Source: an uncultured Eubacteriales bacterium (GTDB lineage Bacteria > Bacillota > Clostridia > Christensenellales > QALW01). Taken from it: 51,111 nucleotides of DNA. Positions within the stretch are counted from its first letter, which is position 1. The number at the start of each line of letters is the position of its first letter. Of the stretch, positions 7,778 to 16,105 are shown one piece after another. Position numbers and translations under genes: made by a program. The notes beneath the pieces are model-generated. The model was not told the origin of the DNA. It searched no databases and was given only the letters and a program-made list of their open reading frames with translations. The stretch spans positions 1 through 51,111 of the forward strand of contig URIR01000009.1 of assembly GCA_900547955.1 (NCBI GenBank), in the 5' to 3' direction.

Positions 7778-8860
7778 TCATTGCTTTTTTAACCTTTTAG
7801 AGTCAAAATAGCGTTTATTGTGCTGATAAGCGGGGGAAAATGGCTTCAATAGCCCGGCTCTGCGGTTGCATTCTTCCGCTGCGTCAGAATTTCCCAGCTT
7901 GTCATAGCATACGCAAAGCTGTATAAAGGGAATATAGTCATAGCAATCAGGCAGTATAAATGCGCCTGAAGCGTCATTGCGCTGTATGGTAAGAGCGAGC
8001 TCAAACCAGGGAACGGCGTTTTGGGGCTGTTCCTGGTCAAGATAGTGTTTGCCTATATCGCAGCAAAGCTCGGCTCTAGGCCTGTCGTATTTCAAACTTC
8101 CCAGGAGCGCAGCAAGAGCCTCGGAATTTCTTTTCAACCGGTAAAGGCAAAAGGCTTTAAAGCGGCAGGCTTCAATTTTATTTTCAATGAAGCCTGCTTT
8201 TTGCTCCAAAAAGTCTGAAAATGCGTTCAGCGCGTCTTCATCCCGGTTGTTGTAATATAATTCTCGCGCATAATAGAATAAATCCCTTCCTGTCAGGATG
8301 GCTCCCTGAGCAATAAGCTTTTCGTATATGCGAAGATTGCGGCCCGGTTCGCTTTGCTTAAGCTTGGCATGGGTAATGGCCGCTTCGGAATAATATTTTT
8401 TGCCATAGGTTTCAATGGCTTCATGAACGGCGCCCTTCCATTTAAATCCTTTTTCTCTGCGGAGCAGACGTTCCCTGTAAAAGGAGAATAGCGGCTTGCC
8501 CTGTTCGTCTAGAGCGGTATTGTACCGCATCATAACCACGTCGGTGTCCTCGGGCAGGGTTTCCTTTAGGGAAAGCAGCATATTTTTGTCTCTTTCAAGT
8601 ATCAGGTCGTCCGCGTCCAGCCACATTAGATACTGCATAGTACCTTTAGAAAAGGCGTAATTGCGCGCCGCGGAAAAGTCGTCTATCCAAGGGAAATCAT
8701 ATACTTTATCAGTATATTCCAAGGCAATTTTTTTGGTTGAGTCGGAACTGCCGGTATCCACTATTATTGTTTCGTCCGCCAGGCCTTTAACGCTGTCCAG
8801 GCAGCGCGCCAGAACATCCTCTTCATTTTTTACTATCATACATAAACTTATTGTTATCAT
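7778..8860 (-). CDS. family 2 glycosyltransferase with C-terminal TPR-like repeats
   Basis: The first 230 residues are a GT-A glycosyltransferase of the SunS/WaaE-like type found next to surface proteins. It opens with ISLCMIVKNEEDVLARCL, has DTGSSD (35-40) and the metal-binding WLDADD (80-85). The remainder (about 190-350) is helical with TPR-like pairs, probably for recognising the acceptor. It is upstream of, and probably co-transcribed with, the Thr-rich collagen-like gene, so the likely job is to start or extend O-glycans on that protein. The sugar and acceptor are not shown by the sequence. GGGGG at about seven bases before ATG may be the ribosome site. Confidence 0.85.
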   Translation of the reverse strand: MITISLCMIVKNEEDVLARCLDSVKGLADETIIVDTGSSDSTKKIALEYTDKVYDFPWIDDFSAARNYAFSKGTMQYLMWLDADDLILERDKNMLLSLKETLPEDTDVVMMRYNTALDEQGKPLFSFYRERLLRREKGFKWKGAVHEAIETYGKKYYSEAAITHAKLKQSEPGRNLRIYEKLIAQGAILTGRDLFYYARELYYNNRDEDALNAFSDFLEQKAGFIENKIEACRFKAFCLYRLKRNSEALAALLGSLKYDRPRAELCCDIGKHYLDQEQPQNAVPWFELALTIQRNDASGAFILPDCYDYIPFIQLCVCYDKLGNSDAAEECNRRAGLLKPFSPAYQHNKRYFDSKRLKKQ

Positions 8861-8900
8861 TTTGAACCCCCGCTTTTTAGGGGGCTTTAAGCCCCTGGTT

Positions 8901-8928
8901 TATATTATGCGAGCGTTGTATACCGTGT
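8901..8928 (-). promoter_or_regulatory. sigma-K-like promoter for the glycosyltransferase/collagen pair
   Basis: On the minus strand CATAATATA (8909-8901) fits the sigma-K -10 pattern CATA-N3-TA, and AC dinucleotides lie 15 and 17 bases upstream (8925-8928). Sigma K drives late mother-cell genes such as outer coat and exosporium genes. The match is short, so it is suggestive only. Confidence 0.4.
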
Positions 8929-8940
8929 GAAAGCGTATTG

Positions 8941-9257
8941 ATTTCTTTGTACATCATAATTAAAGCGTAATACATCCCTTATGCGGCGCAATGTATCCTG
9001 AATGCATTAAATTATACGTTTGAATATAATGTTTTCGCCGCATGAGTTGAATGCGTTTTTAATTTATCATTATAGTTTATGAGCTATGCGTTAAAAAAGC
9101 TAAATTTCCGTATCTACCGCGTTACGGCATTTTAGGGAAGCAAATAAGCAAAATGAAAGAAACCGCCTTTTTAAGGGCGGTTTCTTTCTTAGGGGGTATA
9201 TTAGTAGGAGGATTGTGTAAACTGGACAGGGGGTTACTGTCCGTATATCGTTTACAA
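8941..9257. other. gene-free stretch with two hairpins
   Basis: No credible reading frame is seen. A 13-base stem (9155-9167 with 9176-9188) followed by TTTC looks like a terminator, but no gene ends near it on either strand. A second compound hairpin pairs GTAAAC 9217-9222 and GGACAG 9224-9229 with CTGTCC 9237-9242 and GTTTAC 9250-9255. These may belong to a small RNA, an insertion-sequence remnant or an operator; nothing decides between them. Confidence 0.4.
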
Positions 9258-9362
9258 TTATATTATATCCGAGCTATAAAATAATTCAACAACTAAACCA
9301 TTAATATTTAATGAATAATTTTAGAACGCCGGTTTCGACATTCGACTGAAATATAAGTTATA

Positions 9363-9392
9363 TTGACGCAGAATAATGAATGGTGCTAAAAT
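9363..9392 (+). promoter_or_regulatory. promoter of the ECF sigma gene
   Basis: TTGACG at 9363-9368 and TAAAAT at 9387-9392 are separated by 18 bases, ahead of AGGAG and the ATG at 9464. It looks like a housekeeping promoter; an additional autoregulated promoter was not recognised. Confidence 0.55.
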
Positions 9393-9463
9393 TAAAAAAT
9401 ATTTGTTTGCCTGCAATAAAATATATGCTCTGAGCATTATTATAATGACAGGAGATTTTAATT

Positions 9464-10081
9464 ATGTTTTTATGTTCGATATCGGCAAATCAAAATCATG
9501 AAAAAAGAAAATCGCCTGATATAAGCGACGCGCTTATTGAGAAGATTGCTTTAGGCAATACCGACGCGCTGAGGGAGTTATATGAAAAAACCTCCACGGC
9601 CGTATATGGTTTTGCGTTATCCATTCTTTCTGACCAGCACGACGCTCAGGATGTGATGCAGGAGCTGTTCATAAAGGTATACGAGAGCGCTCCGCAGTAT
9701 GTTGGCAGAGGCAAGCCTATGGCGTGGCTTTTAAGAATTACCCGCAATCTTTCGCTTATGAAGCTTAGAGAAAGAGGACGCTTTGAGCAGATAAATGATA
9801 AAGAGGGCGGAGAAGCAGTTTATTACGCTGATTTTGGCGAGCGTGAGGCGCTTAAAGCGGCTATGAGCCTGCTGACCGACCTTCAGCGTCAAGCGGTAAT
9901 GCTGCATGCGCTTTCAGGCTTTAAGCATTATGAATGCGCGGCGTTGATGAAAATACCATTGTCAACAGAATTATCTCATTACCATAGGGCTATTAAAAAG
10001 CTTAAGGCCCATCTTATTAAAGAGGAGGAAGGCAAACATGAAAAATCAGTATGTGGAACAGCGGCTGAAAAAGGAACTTGA
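9464..10081 (+). CDS. ECF-type RNA polymerase sigma factor
   Basis: This 205-residue protein contains sigma region 2 (about residues 30-100, with SDQHDAQDVMQELFIKVY and the MAWLLRITRNLSL core-binding/-10 segment) and region 4 (about 130-185, LLTDLQRQAVMLHALSGFKHYECAALMKIPLSTE). Region 1 and 3 are absent, as in ECF sigma factors. The serine of the usual GTVKS-type turn is replaced by STELS, a small departure. ATG is preceded by AGGAG nine bases upstream. The gene overlaps the next by 44 bases, the usual arrangement for a sigma factor and the membrane anti-sigma protein that holds it inactive. Confidence 0.9.
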   Translation: MFLCSISANQNHEKRKSPDISDALIEKIALGNTDALRELYEKTSTAVYGFALSILSDQHDAQDVMQELFIKVYESAPQYVGRGKPMAWLLRITRNLSLMKLRERGRFEQINDKEGGEAVYYADFGEREALKAAMSLLTDLQRQAVMLHALSGFKHYECAALMKIPLSTELSHYHRAIKKLKAHLIKEEEGKHEKSVCGTAAEKGT

Positions 10082-11840
10082 GGAAATAACTCCTAACGTT
10101 ATTGACGGCGCGCTTGAAAAGTGCAGCGGCGTAAGCCAAAGCGCTAAAATAGTAAAAAAACGGCCTAAGGTATGGCAAATGTGCGCTGCGGCTGCGGCCG
10201 TTCTGGTTCTGGTAATAGGCGGAGCGTTTTTTATAAATAATTTAAACGCTGTGGATTCAGTAATAGGATTGGACGTCAATCCGAGTTTGGAGATAAGCAT
10301 TAATAAAAATGAAAGGGTGCTTTCGGTAACGGCGGTTAATAAGGACGCCGAGGGTATACTGGACGGCATGGATTTAGCCGGAACTGATTTAAAGGTAGCG
10401 GTAAACGCGCTTATAGGCTCTATGTATACTAACGGCTATATAAGCGAAAACCAGAATTCTGTCCTGGTTTCGGTTAAAAGCGACAGCCAGGAGCGGGGCG
10501 AAGCGCTTAAACAGGAATTGCTTGCTTATGTGGAAAATGCTCTGGCAAACAAACAGGTAGAGGGCGCTGTTGTATCTTTGAATGTTGATAATTCTGATTC
10601 TCTAGGCCAGCTGGCTGAAAGCTGGGGCGTATCCCAGGGCAAGGCTACTTTAATAGAGGCAATTTTGGCGGCCGATCCGTCTCAGAAGGCTGAGGAATTA
10701 GCTGAATTGAGCATAAATGATTTGAATCTCCTGGCTCAGTCCAAGCATATTTCCAGCGTAGACGTTTCGGGCAGCGCCAGTACAGGCTCCTATATAGGCG
10801 CTAAAAAGGCTCAGCAGGTGATTGATGATAAATTGCCTGGCTGCGTTATATCCGAGTTTGAAATGGACTGGGAAAATGGCCGTATGGTGTATGAGGGCGA
10901 AGCTTACCTGGACGGCGTCGAATATGAGTTTGAGGTGGACGCCCTGACAGGAGAAATAGTAAAGTGGAAGCAGGACGGCCACGGCTCTGGCGCTCTTAAT
11001 CCTAGCGAGGAATATTTAACTTTGGAGGAAGCCAAAAATAATATTTTGGCTAAGCTTCCGGAAGGCGCAGTTATAAACGGAATTAAACTGGACATCGATG
11101 ACGGCAGGGCTGTTTATGAGGCGGACGCATATGCCGGTTCTGCGGTTTATGATATAGAAATAGACGCTGTTACGGGAGAAACGGTTAAATGGGAGACAAA
11201 AGGCCAGAATGAAACCCAGACTGGCGGGAATATAATAACGGAGGCTCAGGCGAGGGAGATAGTGCTTAAGAAATTGCCCAGCGGAGCGGTTATAAGCAGA
11301 ATAAAGCTGGATTATAACGACGGAAGGCGTATTTATGAAATTGATGCATATGCGGATTCAGTTGAATACGATATAGAAATAGACGCCGTTTCGGGCGAGA
11401 CTGTAAAATGGGAGAGCGAGAGGACAGATTTTAATGGTTCGAGTACCAATCATATAAGCGCGGATAAGGCGCGCGAGATAATTTTAGAGCGTTTCCCTAA
11501 CGGCAGTATTATAGAATTTGAAACGGATATTGACGATGGAAAATACGAGGGAGAAATCATTCATGAAAATGTGCGGTATGAATTTGAAATTTCCGCCTTT
11601 TCAGGTGAGATTGTTAAATTAAAGAATGAAGGCGCAGTACAGCAGGCAAAAATAAGCAGAGAACAGGCCGTTGAAATTATAAACGGCAGACTGCCTGGCT
11701 GCACTATTATGGAATTGGAATTTGACGAGGACGACGACAGGCCAGTATATGAGGGAGAGGCTAGGCAAAATGGAATTGAATATGAATTTGTCATAGACGC
11801 CGTTACAGGCAGCATTATAGAGTGGGAAGTGGACGACTGA
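10038..11840 (+). CDS. RsgI-like membrane anti-sigma factor with five PepSY repeats
   Basis: The 600-residue protein has a cytosolic N-terminal segment of about 44 residues, one membrane helix (about 45-68), an extracellular RsgI-like domain starting VIGLDVNPSLEISINKNERV (about 75-230), and then five PepSY-type repeats of about 60 residues each between 250 and 600. Each repeat has an AxxIxxxxLPG-like helix, then a strand ending in DAxTGExVKW. The overlap with the preceding ECF sigma gene and this topology make it the likely anti-sigma factor. The extracellular array presumably senses a cell-wall or secreted ligand. GAGGAGG lies ten bases before ATG. The outer ligand and any regulated protease are unknown. 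Confidence 0.8.
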   Translation: MKNQYVEQRLKKELEEITPNVIDGALEKCSGVSQSAKIVKKRPKVWQMCAAAAAVLVLVIGGAFFINNLNAVDSVIGLDVNPSLEISINKNERVLSVTAVNKDAEGILDGMDLAGTDLKVAVNALIGSMYTNGYISENQNSVLVSVKSDSQERGEALKQELLAYVENALANKQVEGAVVSLNVDNSDSLGQLAESWGVSQGKATLIEAILAADPSQKAEELAELSINDLNLLAQSKHISSVDVSGSASTGSYIGAKKAQQVIDDKLPGCVISEFEMDWENGRMVYEGEAYLDGVEYEFEVDALTGEIVKWKQDGHGSGALNPSEEYLTLEEAKNNILAKLPEGAVINGIKLDIDDGRAVYEADAYAGSAVYDIEIDAVTGETVKWETKGQNETQTGGNIITEAQAREIVLKKLPSGAVISRIKLDYNDGRRIYEIDAYADSVEYDIEIDAVSGETVKWESERTDFNGSSTNHISADKAREIILERFPNGSIIEFETDIDDGKYEGEIIHENVRYEFEISAFSGEIVKLKNEGAVQQAKISREQAVEIINGRLPGCTIMELEFDEDDDRPVYEGEARQNGIEYEFVIDAVTGSIIEWEVDD

Positions 11841-11869
11841 TAAAAAATATCGGCATAAAGAAACTTTTT

Positions 11870-11914
11870 AAAGGTCTGAGGGCCGCGGAATTCTTCCGCG
11901 GCCCTCGGACCTTT
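11870..11914. terminator. bidirectional terminator between convergent genes
   Basis: A 21-base stem with one mismatch (11870-11890 with 11894-11914) closes a three-base loop. It serves the RsgI-like gene from the left and the kinase from the right; the kinase stop codon overlaps its edge. Confidence 0.85.
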
Positions 11915-12497
11915 AAATTGAAGGTATGGATAATTTAAAGCTCCATTGGCAGTTTTCTTCAATTCTGCATTGGGCAAAATATTTTTCTTCCAGCGGTATC
12001 CATTTATCCTTAAAGACGCTGAGAGCCTGAGGGCCGTTGCGCTTTTCAATCCGGCGGAGCTGCTCGTCTGGATTAAGCGTAATAAATATATGATAATCAT
12101 ATAGGCTAAACAGCTTAGGATGACAGCTGTAAGAGCCTTCAAATACGATAAGAGGCTGTGGAAGAACTATTATAGGCTGCTTAAAGCTCTGCGTATGGCA
12201 GTCATATGGGCGGTAACAGGCCGTTTCGTTTTTTCTCAGCGGAATAAGCGCTTCAGACAGGACGCGTTCGTAATCTATATTCCCGCCGGCCTGTGCCAGC
12301 CTTTGCGGCGTGCGCTGCTGAGGGCGAAGAAAAAAATCATCCATATGTATAACGCAGCAGCCGGTTTTTTTCTGCAATTCTGAAGCAAAGGTCGTCTTGC
12401 CTGCGGCGCATCTGCCGTCAATGGCCAGTATTATGGATGTGCGTCCTGTATTCAGACGGCTTATTCTATCTAAAAGCGTATTTATAAGCTGGTCCAT
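11913..12497 (-). CDS. uridine-kinase-like P-loop kinase
   Basis: This 194-residue protein has the Walker A GRCAAGKT (residues 28-35), a VIHMDDFF segment of the uridine kinase/phosphoribulokinase family, and a late RRIEKR arginine-rich lid. It belongs to the small uridine-kinase-like branch, not canonical Udk, so the substrate is open. Its start lies one base after the stop of an ECF transporter S component, so the two are translationally coupled. The natural inference is import of a small molecule followed by phosphorylation that traps it, as with a nucleoside or vitamin precursor. Confidence 0.75.
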   Translation of the reverse strand: MDQLINTLLDRISRLNTGRTSIILAIDGRCAAGKTTFASELQKKTGCCVIHMDDFFLRPQQRTPQRLAQAGGNIDYERVLSEALIPLRKNETACYRPYDCHTQSFKQPIIVLPQPLIVFEGSYSCHPKLFSLYDYHIFITLNPDEQLRRIEKRNGPQALSVFKDKWIPLEEKYFAQCRIEENCQWSFKLSIPSI

Positions 12498-12498
12498 T

Positions 12499-13065
12499 TT
12501 AACTTTCAGCCTGCTCTTTTGACGGAATCTGCTTCTTTTTAAAGCGTACTAAGCCTGTGCGGTTTAGGGCCACCATTACTGCGGGGATTAAAATAAGCTG
12601 CAGAATTATACCGGGAATGGCGTTAAGAAATGCGCCCGCTATAAAGGCCTGCCAGGTAAAGGCTCCGCCCGAAAGGCCAAGCAGCGTAATCTGCGCGATT
12701 CCCCAGACAACCCTCCCCGCCAGCATGGCTGCGATTATGCTGCGGTATAGGGATATAACGCACTGCCATTTGGATATTCCGTATAAAAGCCCGGCCAGCA
12801 GGCCATAGGTCATCATTTCAAAGGCCATAGCGATGCCTGCCGGGAATAAAACGGGCATTCCAAAAAGCGCGTATCTTAAAAAGGGCATTATAAAGCCTAT
12901 TATGCCTCCGTATTGCCATCCGCATATTAATCCGCATAAGAGTACGGGTATATGCATGGGAAGGAGCATATTTCCTATCTGAGGAATCTGGCCTGTTAAA
13001 AAGGGCAGTACCAGTCCGAGCGCCAAAAAGGCTGCGGATATTGTAATCTTTTTTAAGTGTTTCAT
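12499..13065 (-). CDS. ECF transporter S component (substrate unknown)
   Basis: The 188-residue protein is mostly hydrophobic with about six membrane helices. It carries the ECF S-component features of an N-terminal helix with the ALxxALxxVLPFLTGQ type sequence and a GGxxGFIMPFLRYALFGMPVLFP segment. S components bind a vitamin or similar compound and dock onto a shared EcfA/EcfA'/EcfT module; none of these is encoded in the window, so it is a group II system. AAGGAGA precedes ATG. A small inverted repeat AAGCTGG/CCAGCTT (13089-13095 with 13105-13111) lies in the leader; I could not match the leader to a known riboswitch. Confidence 0.82.
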   Translation of the reverse strand: MKHLKKITISAAFLALGLVLPFLTGQIPQIGNMLLPMHIPVLLCGLICGWQYGGIIGFIMPFLRYALFGMPVLFPAGIAMAFEMMTYGLLAGLLYGISKWQCVISLYRSIIAAMLAGRVVWGIAQITLLGLSGGAFTWQAFIAGAFLNAIPGIILQLILIPAVMVALNRTGLVRFKKKQIPSKEQAES

Positions 13066-13207
13066 ATAATCTCCTTAGCTGTATTTTTAAGCTGGCAGTT
13101 TTGTCCAGCTTGGCATATTATCCAGTAAAATAATTAAAGCAACAGGCAACAAAGCTTAATATTCTGCCGGGAAACGGCGGAAATTCGGCTTATGGTTAAA
13201 TAGTCGG

Positions 13208-13714
13208 CTAAGTCCTGGCCCATTTAATAATCTGCTCGGCAGCTTGAGCCGTCTCTGCTCCATGCACGGGAAGTCCTTTTTTGACCTCTGAATATGGGCA
13301 GAGCCGCTTTATATCCTGCTCGCTTCTGCCCATTCCGCTGCCCTCGTGCGTGCATAGGGGATATATGATTTTTCCCGTGCAATCTAATTTTTCCAGCAGC
13401 GTAAACATGGGCATGGGCAGGGTGCCGCAGTAATTAGGATAAGCCAAATATATAATGCCGTAGCCTTCAAGATTTTTAGGATAAGCCTCCAATTCGGGAC
13501 GCGCGTTACGCTGCAAATCAGATTGAGCTTCTTCTACGCATCGGGAATAATCCTCCGAGTATTTAATAAGAGGCTCTACCCTAAATAGGTCGCTGCCGGT
13601 GGCCTTTGAGAGTATCTCGGCTGCCAGCTGGGTATTGCCGGTTTTCAGTTTTTTTATTTCACCGTTAACGTAATTTTCTCCCGCGCGGGAAAAATAAATA
13701 ACTATAGACGGCAT
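13208..13714 (-). CDS. flavodoxin-like protein
   Basis: This 168-residue protein is a flavodoxin-fold FMN protein. The N-terminal IVIYFSRAGEN is the phosphate-binding loop, AYPNYCGTLPMPMFTLLEKLD is the 90s-type flavin loop, and CTHEGSGMG is the third FMN loop. It matches the roughly 160-180 residue 'flavodoxin' group that uses NAD(P)H-linked or ferredoxin-linked electron transfer. It lies downstream of the DUF362 gene on the same strand with a 109-base gap that contains a hairpin (13759-13765 with 13790-13796). Its redox partner cannot be told from the sequence. Confidence 0.82.
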   Translation of the reverse strand: MPSIVIYFSRAGENYVNGEIKKLKTGNTQLAAEILSKATGSDLFRVEPLIKYSEDYSRCVEEAQSDLQRNARPELEAYPKNLEGYGIIYLAYPNYCGTLPMPMFTLLEKLDCTGKIIYPLCTHEGSGMGRSEQDIKRLCPYSEVKKGLPVHGAETAQAAEQIIKWART

Positions 13715-13823
13715 AAAAATTTTATAACCTCCGTAAAGCCGCTTGCTTTTAAAAATTACCGCAGTATAGCTATACCGTCGGCATTTTTATCTGCGGTGTT
13801 TTAAATGATAAATGAAAACGCCG

Positions 13824-14822
13824 TCAGGAAAAGGGCGCTACGTTTTCAACAGCCTGGGCGGGGGTTATAATCCGGTCGTTATTATCTATATCTATCAAAT
13901 CATATTTGTCCTTACCCATATTCAGCTCTTTCATATAGCTTAGCTGGCGATGGCCGTGCCGGGATTCTATCCGTTCAACCATGGCGCGGCGCTGGTCCTC
14001 CTTTAAGGCGTAAATGAGGTCTACAGACGCCTGATCCACGGCAAAAATGTCCAGGGAAGCTAAAATTCCTATATTGGGCGTAACTACCGGCTGAGCATTA
14101 ATTCCTTCGCAGTCGCAGGATACGGACATGTTGCGCAGCACGTTAATAAAGCTAATATTTTTACCGAAATGGTCAACGGTAGCTTTGGCCGATTCGGTCA
14201 TTCTTTCCATGAATTCCTCCTTTGCAATATCCCACATATCGGGCGAACCAGGAGTAGTGTGTATCATTGCCTTGCCTATTCTTCCGTCGGCGCAGCCTAT
14301 ACCTATATTTTTAACCGAGCCGCCGAACCCTCCCTGAGTGTGCCCCTTAAAATGCGTAAGCACAAGCATGGAATCATAATTTAATATGTTTTTGCCCATG
14401 TGCATCTGAGTAAACCACTTGCCTCCCTTAACAGGCAAAGGGGCCGAGCCGTCCTCGTCCATGATATCTACGGGGCAAAAATCCCATCCGTTTACTTTCA
14501 GAGTTTCGCGGTGCTGCTCGGTAGTGTAGCGGTCTCCCTCATAATATGAGTTGGTTTCAACAATATGCGCGCCGGGCAGCTCATTTTCAATAAGCTGCTT
14601 TACCCAGGCGCGGGGAATGATATTGGGACCATGCTTTTCGCCGGTATGCAGCTTGACCGCCGTTTTGCCATAAAGATTGCTTCCAATACGCTTAAAAATC
14701 CGTTCCAGCCCGTCGGGGGTAAGTTCCCTGGTAAAATATACAATGGATTTATCCCCTGTGCGTTCGCTGTATGGAATATAATGCTCTCCGCCTGAGCCCG
14801 CTGTTATTTTTTGCTGAGACAT
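13824..14822 (-). CDS. DUF362 domain protein
   Basis: The 332-residue protein matches DUF362, with AVKLHTGEKHGPN near the start, a LTHFKGHTQGGFGGSVKNIGIGCA core and SCDCEGINAQPVVTPNIGILASLDIFAVDQAS later. Many DUF362 proteins carry an added 4Fe-4S ferredoxin domain; this one does not. The function of the family is unknown. I chose ATG 14822 because AAGGAGG (14831-14837) is nine bases before it; a longer in-frame start at 14870 has no such site. A LysR-type gene is divergent from it, 115 bases away, and may control it. Confidence 0.8.
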   Translation of the reverse strand: MSQQKITAGSGGEHYIPYSERTGDKSIVYFTRELTPDGLERIFKRIGSNLYGKTAVKLHTGEKHGPNIIPRAWVKQLIENELPGAHIVETNSYYEGDRYTTEQHRETLKVNGWDFCPVDIMDEDGSAPLPVKGGKWFTQMHMGKNILNYDSMLVLTHFKGHTQGGFGGSVKNIGIGCADGRIGKAMIHTTPGSPDMWDIAKEEFMERMTESAKATVDHFGKNISFINVLRNMSVSCDCEGINAQPVVTPNIGILASLDIFAVDQASVDLIYALKEDQRRAMVERIESRHGHRQLSYMKELNMGKDKYDLIDIDNNDRIITPAQAVENVAPFS

Positions 14823-14876
14823 ATAAAAATCCTCCTTATAGTATACAAACTTAACTTTATAATAACTCAAAACGCA

Positions 14877-14905
14877 TTGACATGCAATATCGGTTTTGTT
14901 AAAAT
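14877..14905 (+). promoter_or_regulatory. promoter of the LysR-type gene
   Basis: TTGACA at 14877-14882 and TAAAAT at 14900-14905 are separated by 17 bases. It lies in the divergent gap with the DUF362 gene, the usual place for LysR autoregulation. Confidence 0.7.
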
Positions 14906-14946
14906 AGCATTAACTAAAACTTGATACTAAAGAGGATATGGATATT

Positions 14947-15834
14947 ATGTATAATCAGCTGCTTGAAACGTTTATATGCGTCGCAGACTGCGGCAGCTTT
15001 ACCAAGGCTTCAGAGCGCCTTTACATATCTTCAACAGCCGTTATGAATAAGATAAACGCCTTGGAAAGCCATTTGGATATAATTCTTTTTAACAGAACTC
15101 CCAGAGGAATTGTGCTGACGGAGGCGGGCAAATCTATTTACCGGGACGCTAAAAACATGATTGCATTTTCCCAGGATTCGATAAAGCGCGCCCGAAGGCT
15201 TTCGGAGGACGAGCATTTTACTGTGAGGGTAGGGACGTCTCTGCTTTATCCCTGCAAGCCCCTGATAAATTTATGGTATTCGGTTAATGCCAGGTATCCA
15301 TTTTTCAAGCTGAAAATTGTGCCTTATGAAGATAATTATAACGCCGATACTTCTATAATTCAGATGCTGGGCAGAAAAATAGATTTTATAGTAGGGCCGT
15401 GCGGCTCGGCTTCCTGGCTCAGCCAGTTGAATTTTTTTCAGCTTGGAGCTTCGCGCGTTTGCTGCGCCGTGCCTCACGACCATCCCCTTGCAGTCAAAGC
15501 CTGTCTGACCCAAAGGGATTTTATAGGAGAAAGGCTTATGCTGGTCAAAGCGGGCGATTCGGAAATAATAGACCGCATAAGAGCTGGGCTTACGGCTGAT
15601 TATCCAGGCGTTCAGCTAATAGATACTCCTTTTTATTATGATGTGGAGGTTTTTAACCGCTGCGAGCAGGAGGAAAATCTGCTGCTTACGCTAGAGCAGT
15701 GGGAGGATGTTCATCCTCTTTTAAAAACTATACCGGTTAATTGGAATTATTATATGCCCTACGGCCTGCTGTATGCCCCGGAACCCCCTAAAAGCATATT
15801 GCGCTTTATTGAGGCGGTTAAGGAATGCCTTTGA
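14947..15834 (+). CDS. LysR-family transcriptional regulator
   Basis: The protein has an N-terminal winged helix-turn-helix (about residues 1-60, with LLETFICVADCGSFTKASERLYIS followed by INALESHLDIILFNRTPRGIVLTEAGK), then a periplasmic-binding-like effector domain to the end. ATG 14947 is 11 bases after AGAGG; the in-frame ATG 14938 is only two bases after it and less likely. It is divergent from the DUF362/flavodoxin genes, so it is the natural candidate to regulate them. The effector is unknown. Confidence 0.88.
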   Translation: MYNQLLETFICVADCGSFTKASERLYISSTAVMNKINALESHLDIILFNRTPRGIVLTEAGKSIYRDAKNMIAFSQDSIKRARRLSEDEHFTVRVGTSLLYPCKPLINLWYSVNARYPFFKLKIVPYEDNYNADTSIIQMLGRKIDFIVGPCGSASWLSQLNFFQLGASRVCCAVPHDHPLAVKACLTQRDFIGERLMLVKAGDSEIIDRIRAGLTADYPGVQLIDTPFYYDVEVFNRCEQEENLLLTLEQWEDVHPLLKTIPVNWNYYMPYGLLYAPEPPKSILRFIEAVKECL

Positions 15835-15924
15835 TTTGCCGCTTTAAACCGGAATTCTTTTGTGAAGGCTTTATGCGCCGGAAACTCGGCGGCTTGCTAA
15901 TGGAAGGGCATTCTGATACTAAGG

Positions 15925-16058
15925 TTTCAAACGGAGAGAATTTCTTCATTTTCAAGGCGGGCGAAGAAAACATACTGGGAGTACGCTGATTGAGGATAAC
16001 TCAGAAAATGAAGAAATTATCCCGTTTGAGGCGTGCAGTTCTTTGTAAACTGAGAGTA
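15925..16058. repeat. partial MITE-like repeat, copy C
   Basis: This is the right half of the repeat in the same orientation as the copy at 19709-19983. It contains the paired arm (GAATTTCTTCATTTTC and GAAAATGAAGAAATT) and ends TTTGTAAACTGAGAGTA. The left half is missing or too diverged. It directly follows the LysR-type gene. Confidence 0.7.
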
Positions 16059-16105
16059 GATAATTGTAAAGCCACAGATTCAAATGAGTCTGTGGCCTTG
16101 CGTCT

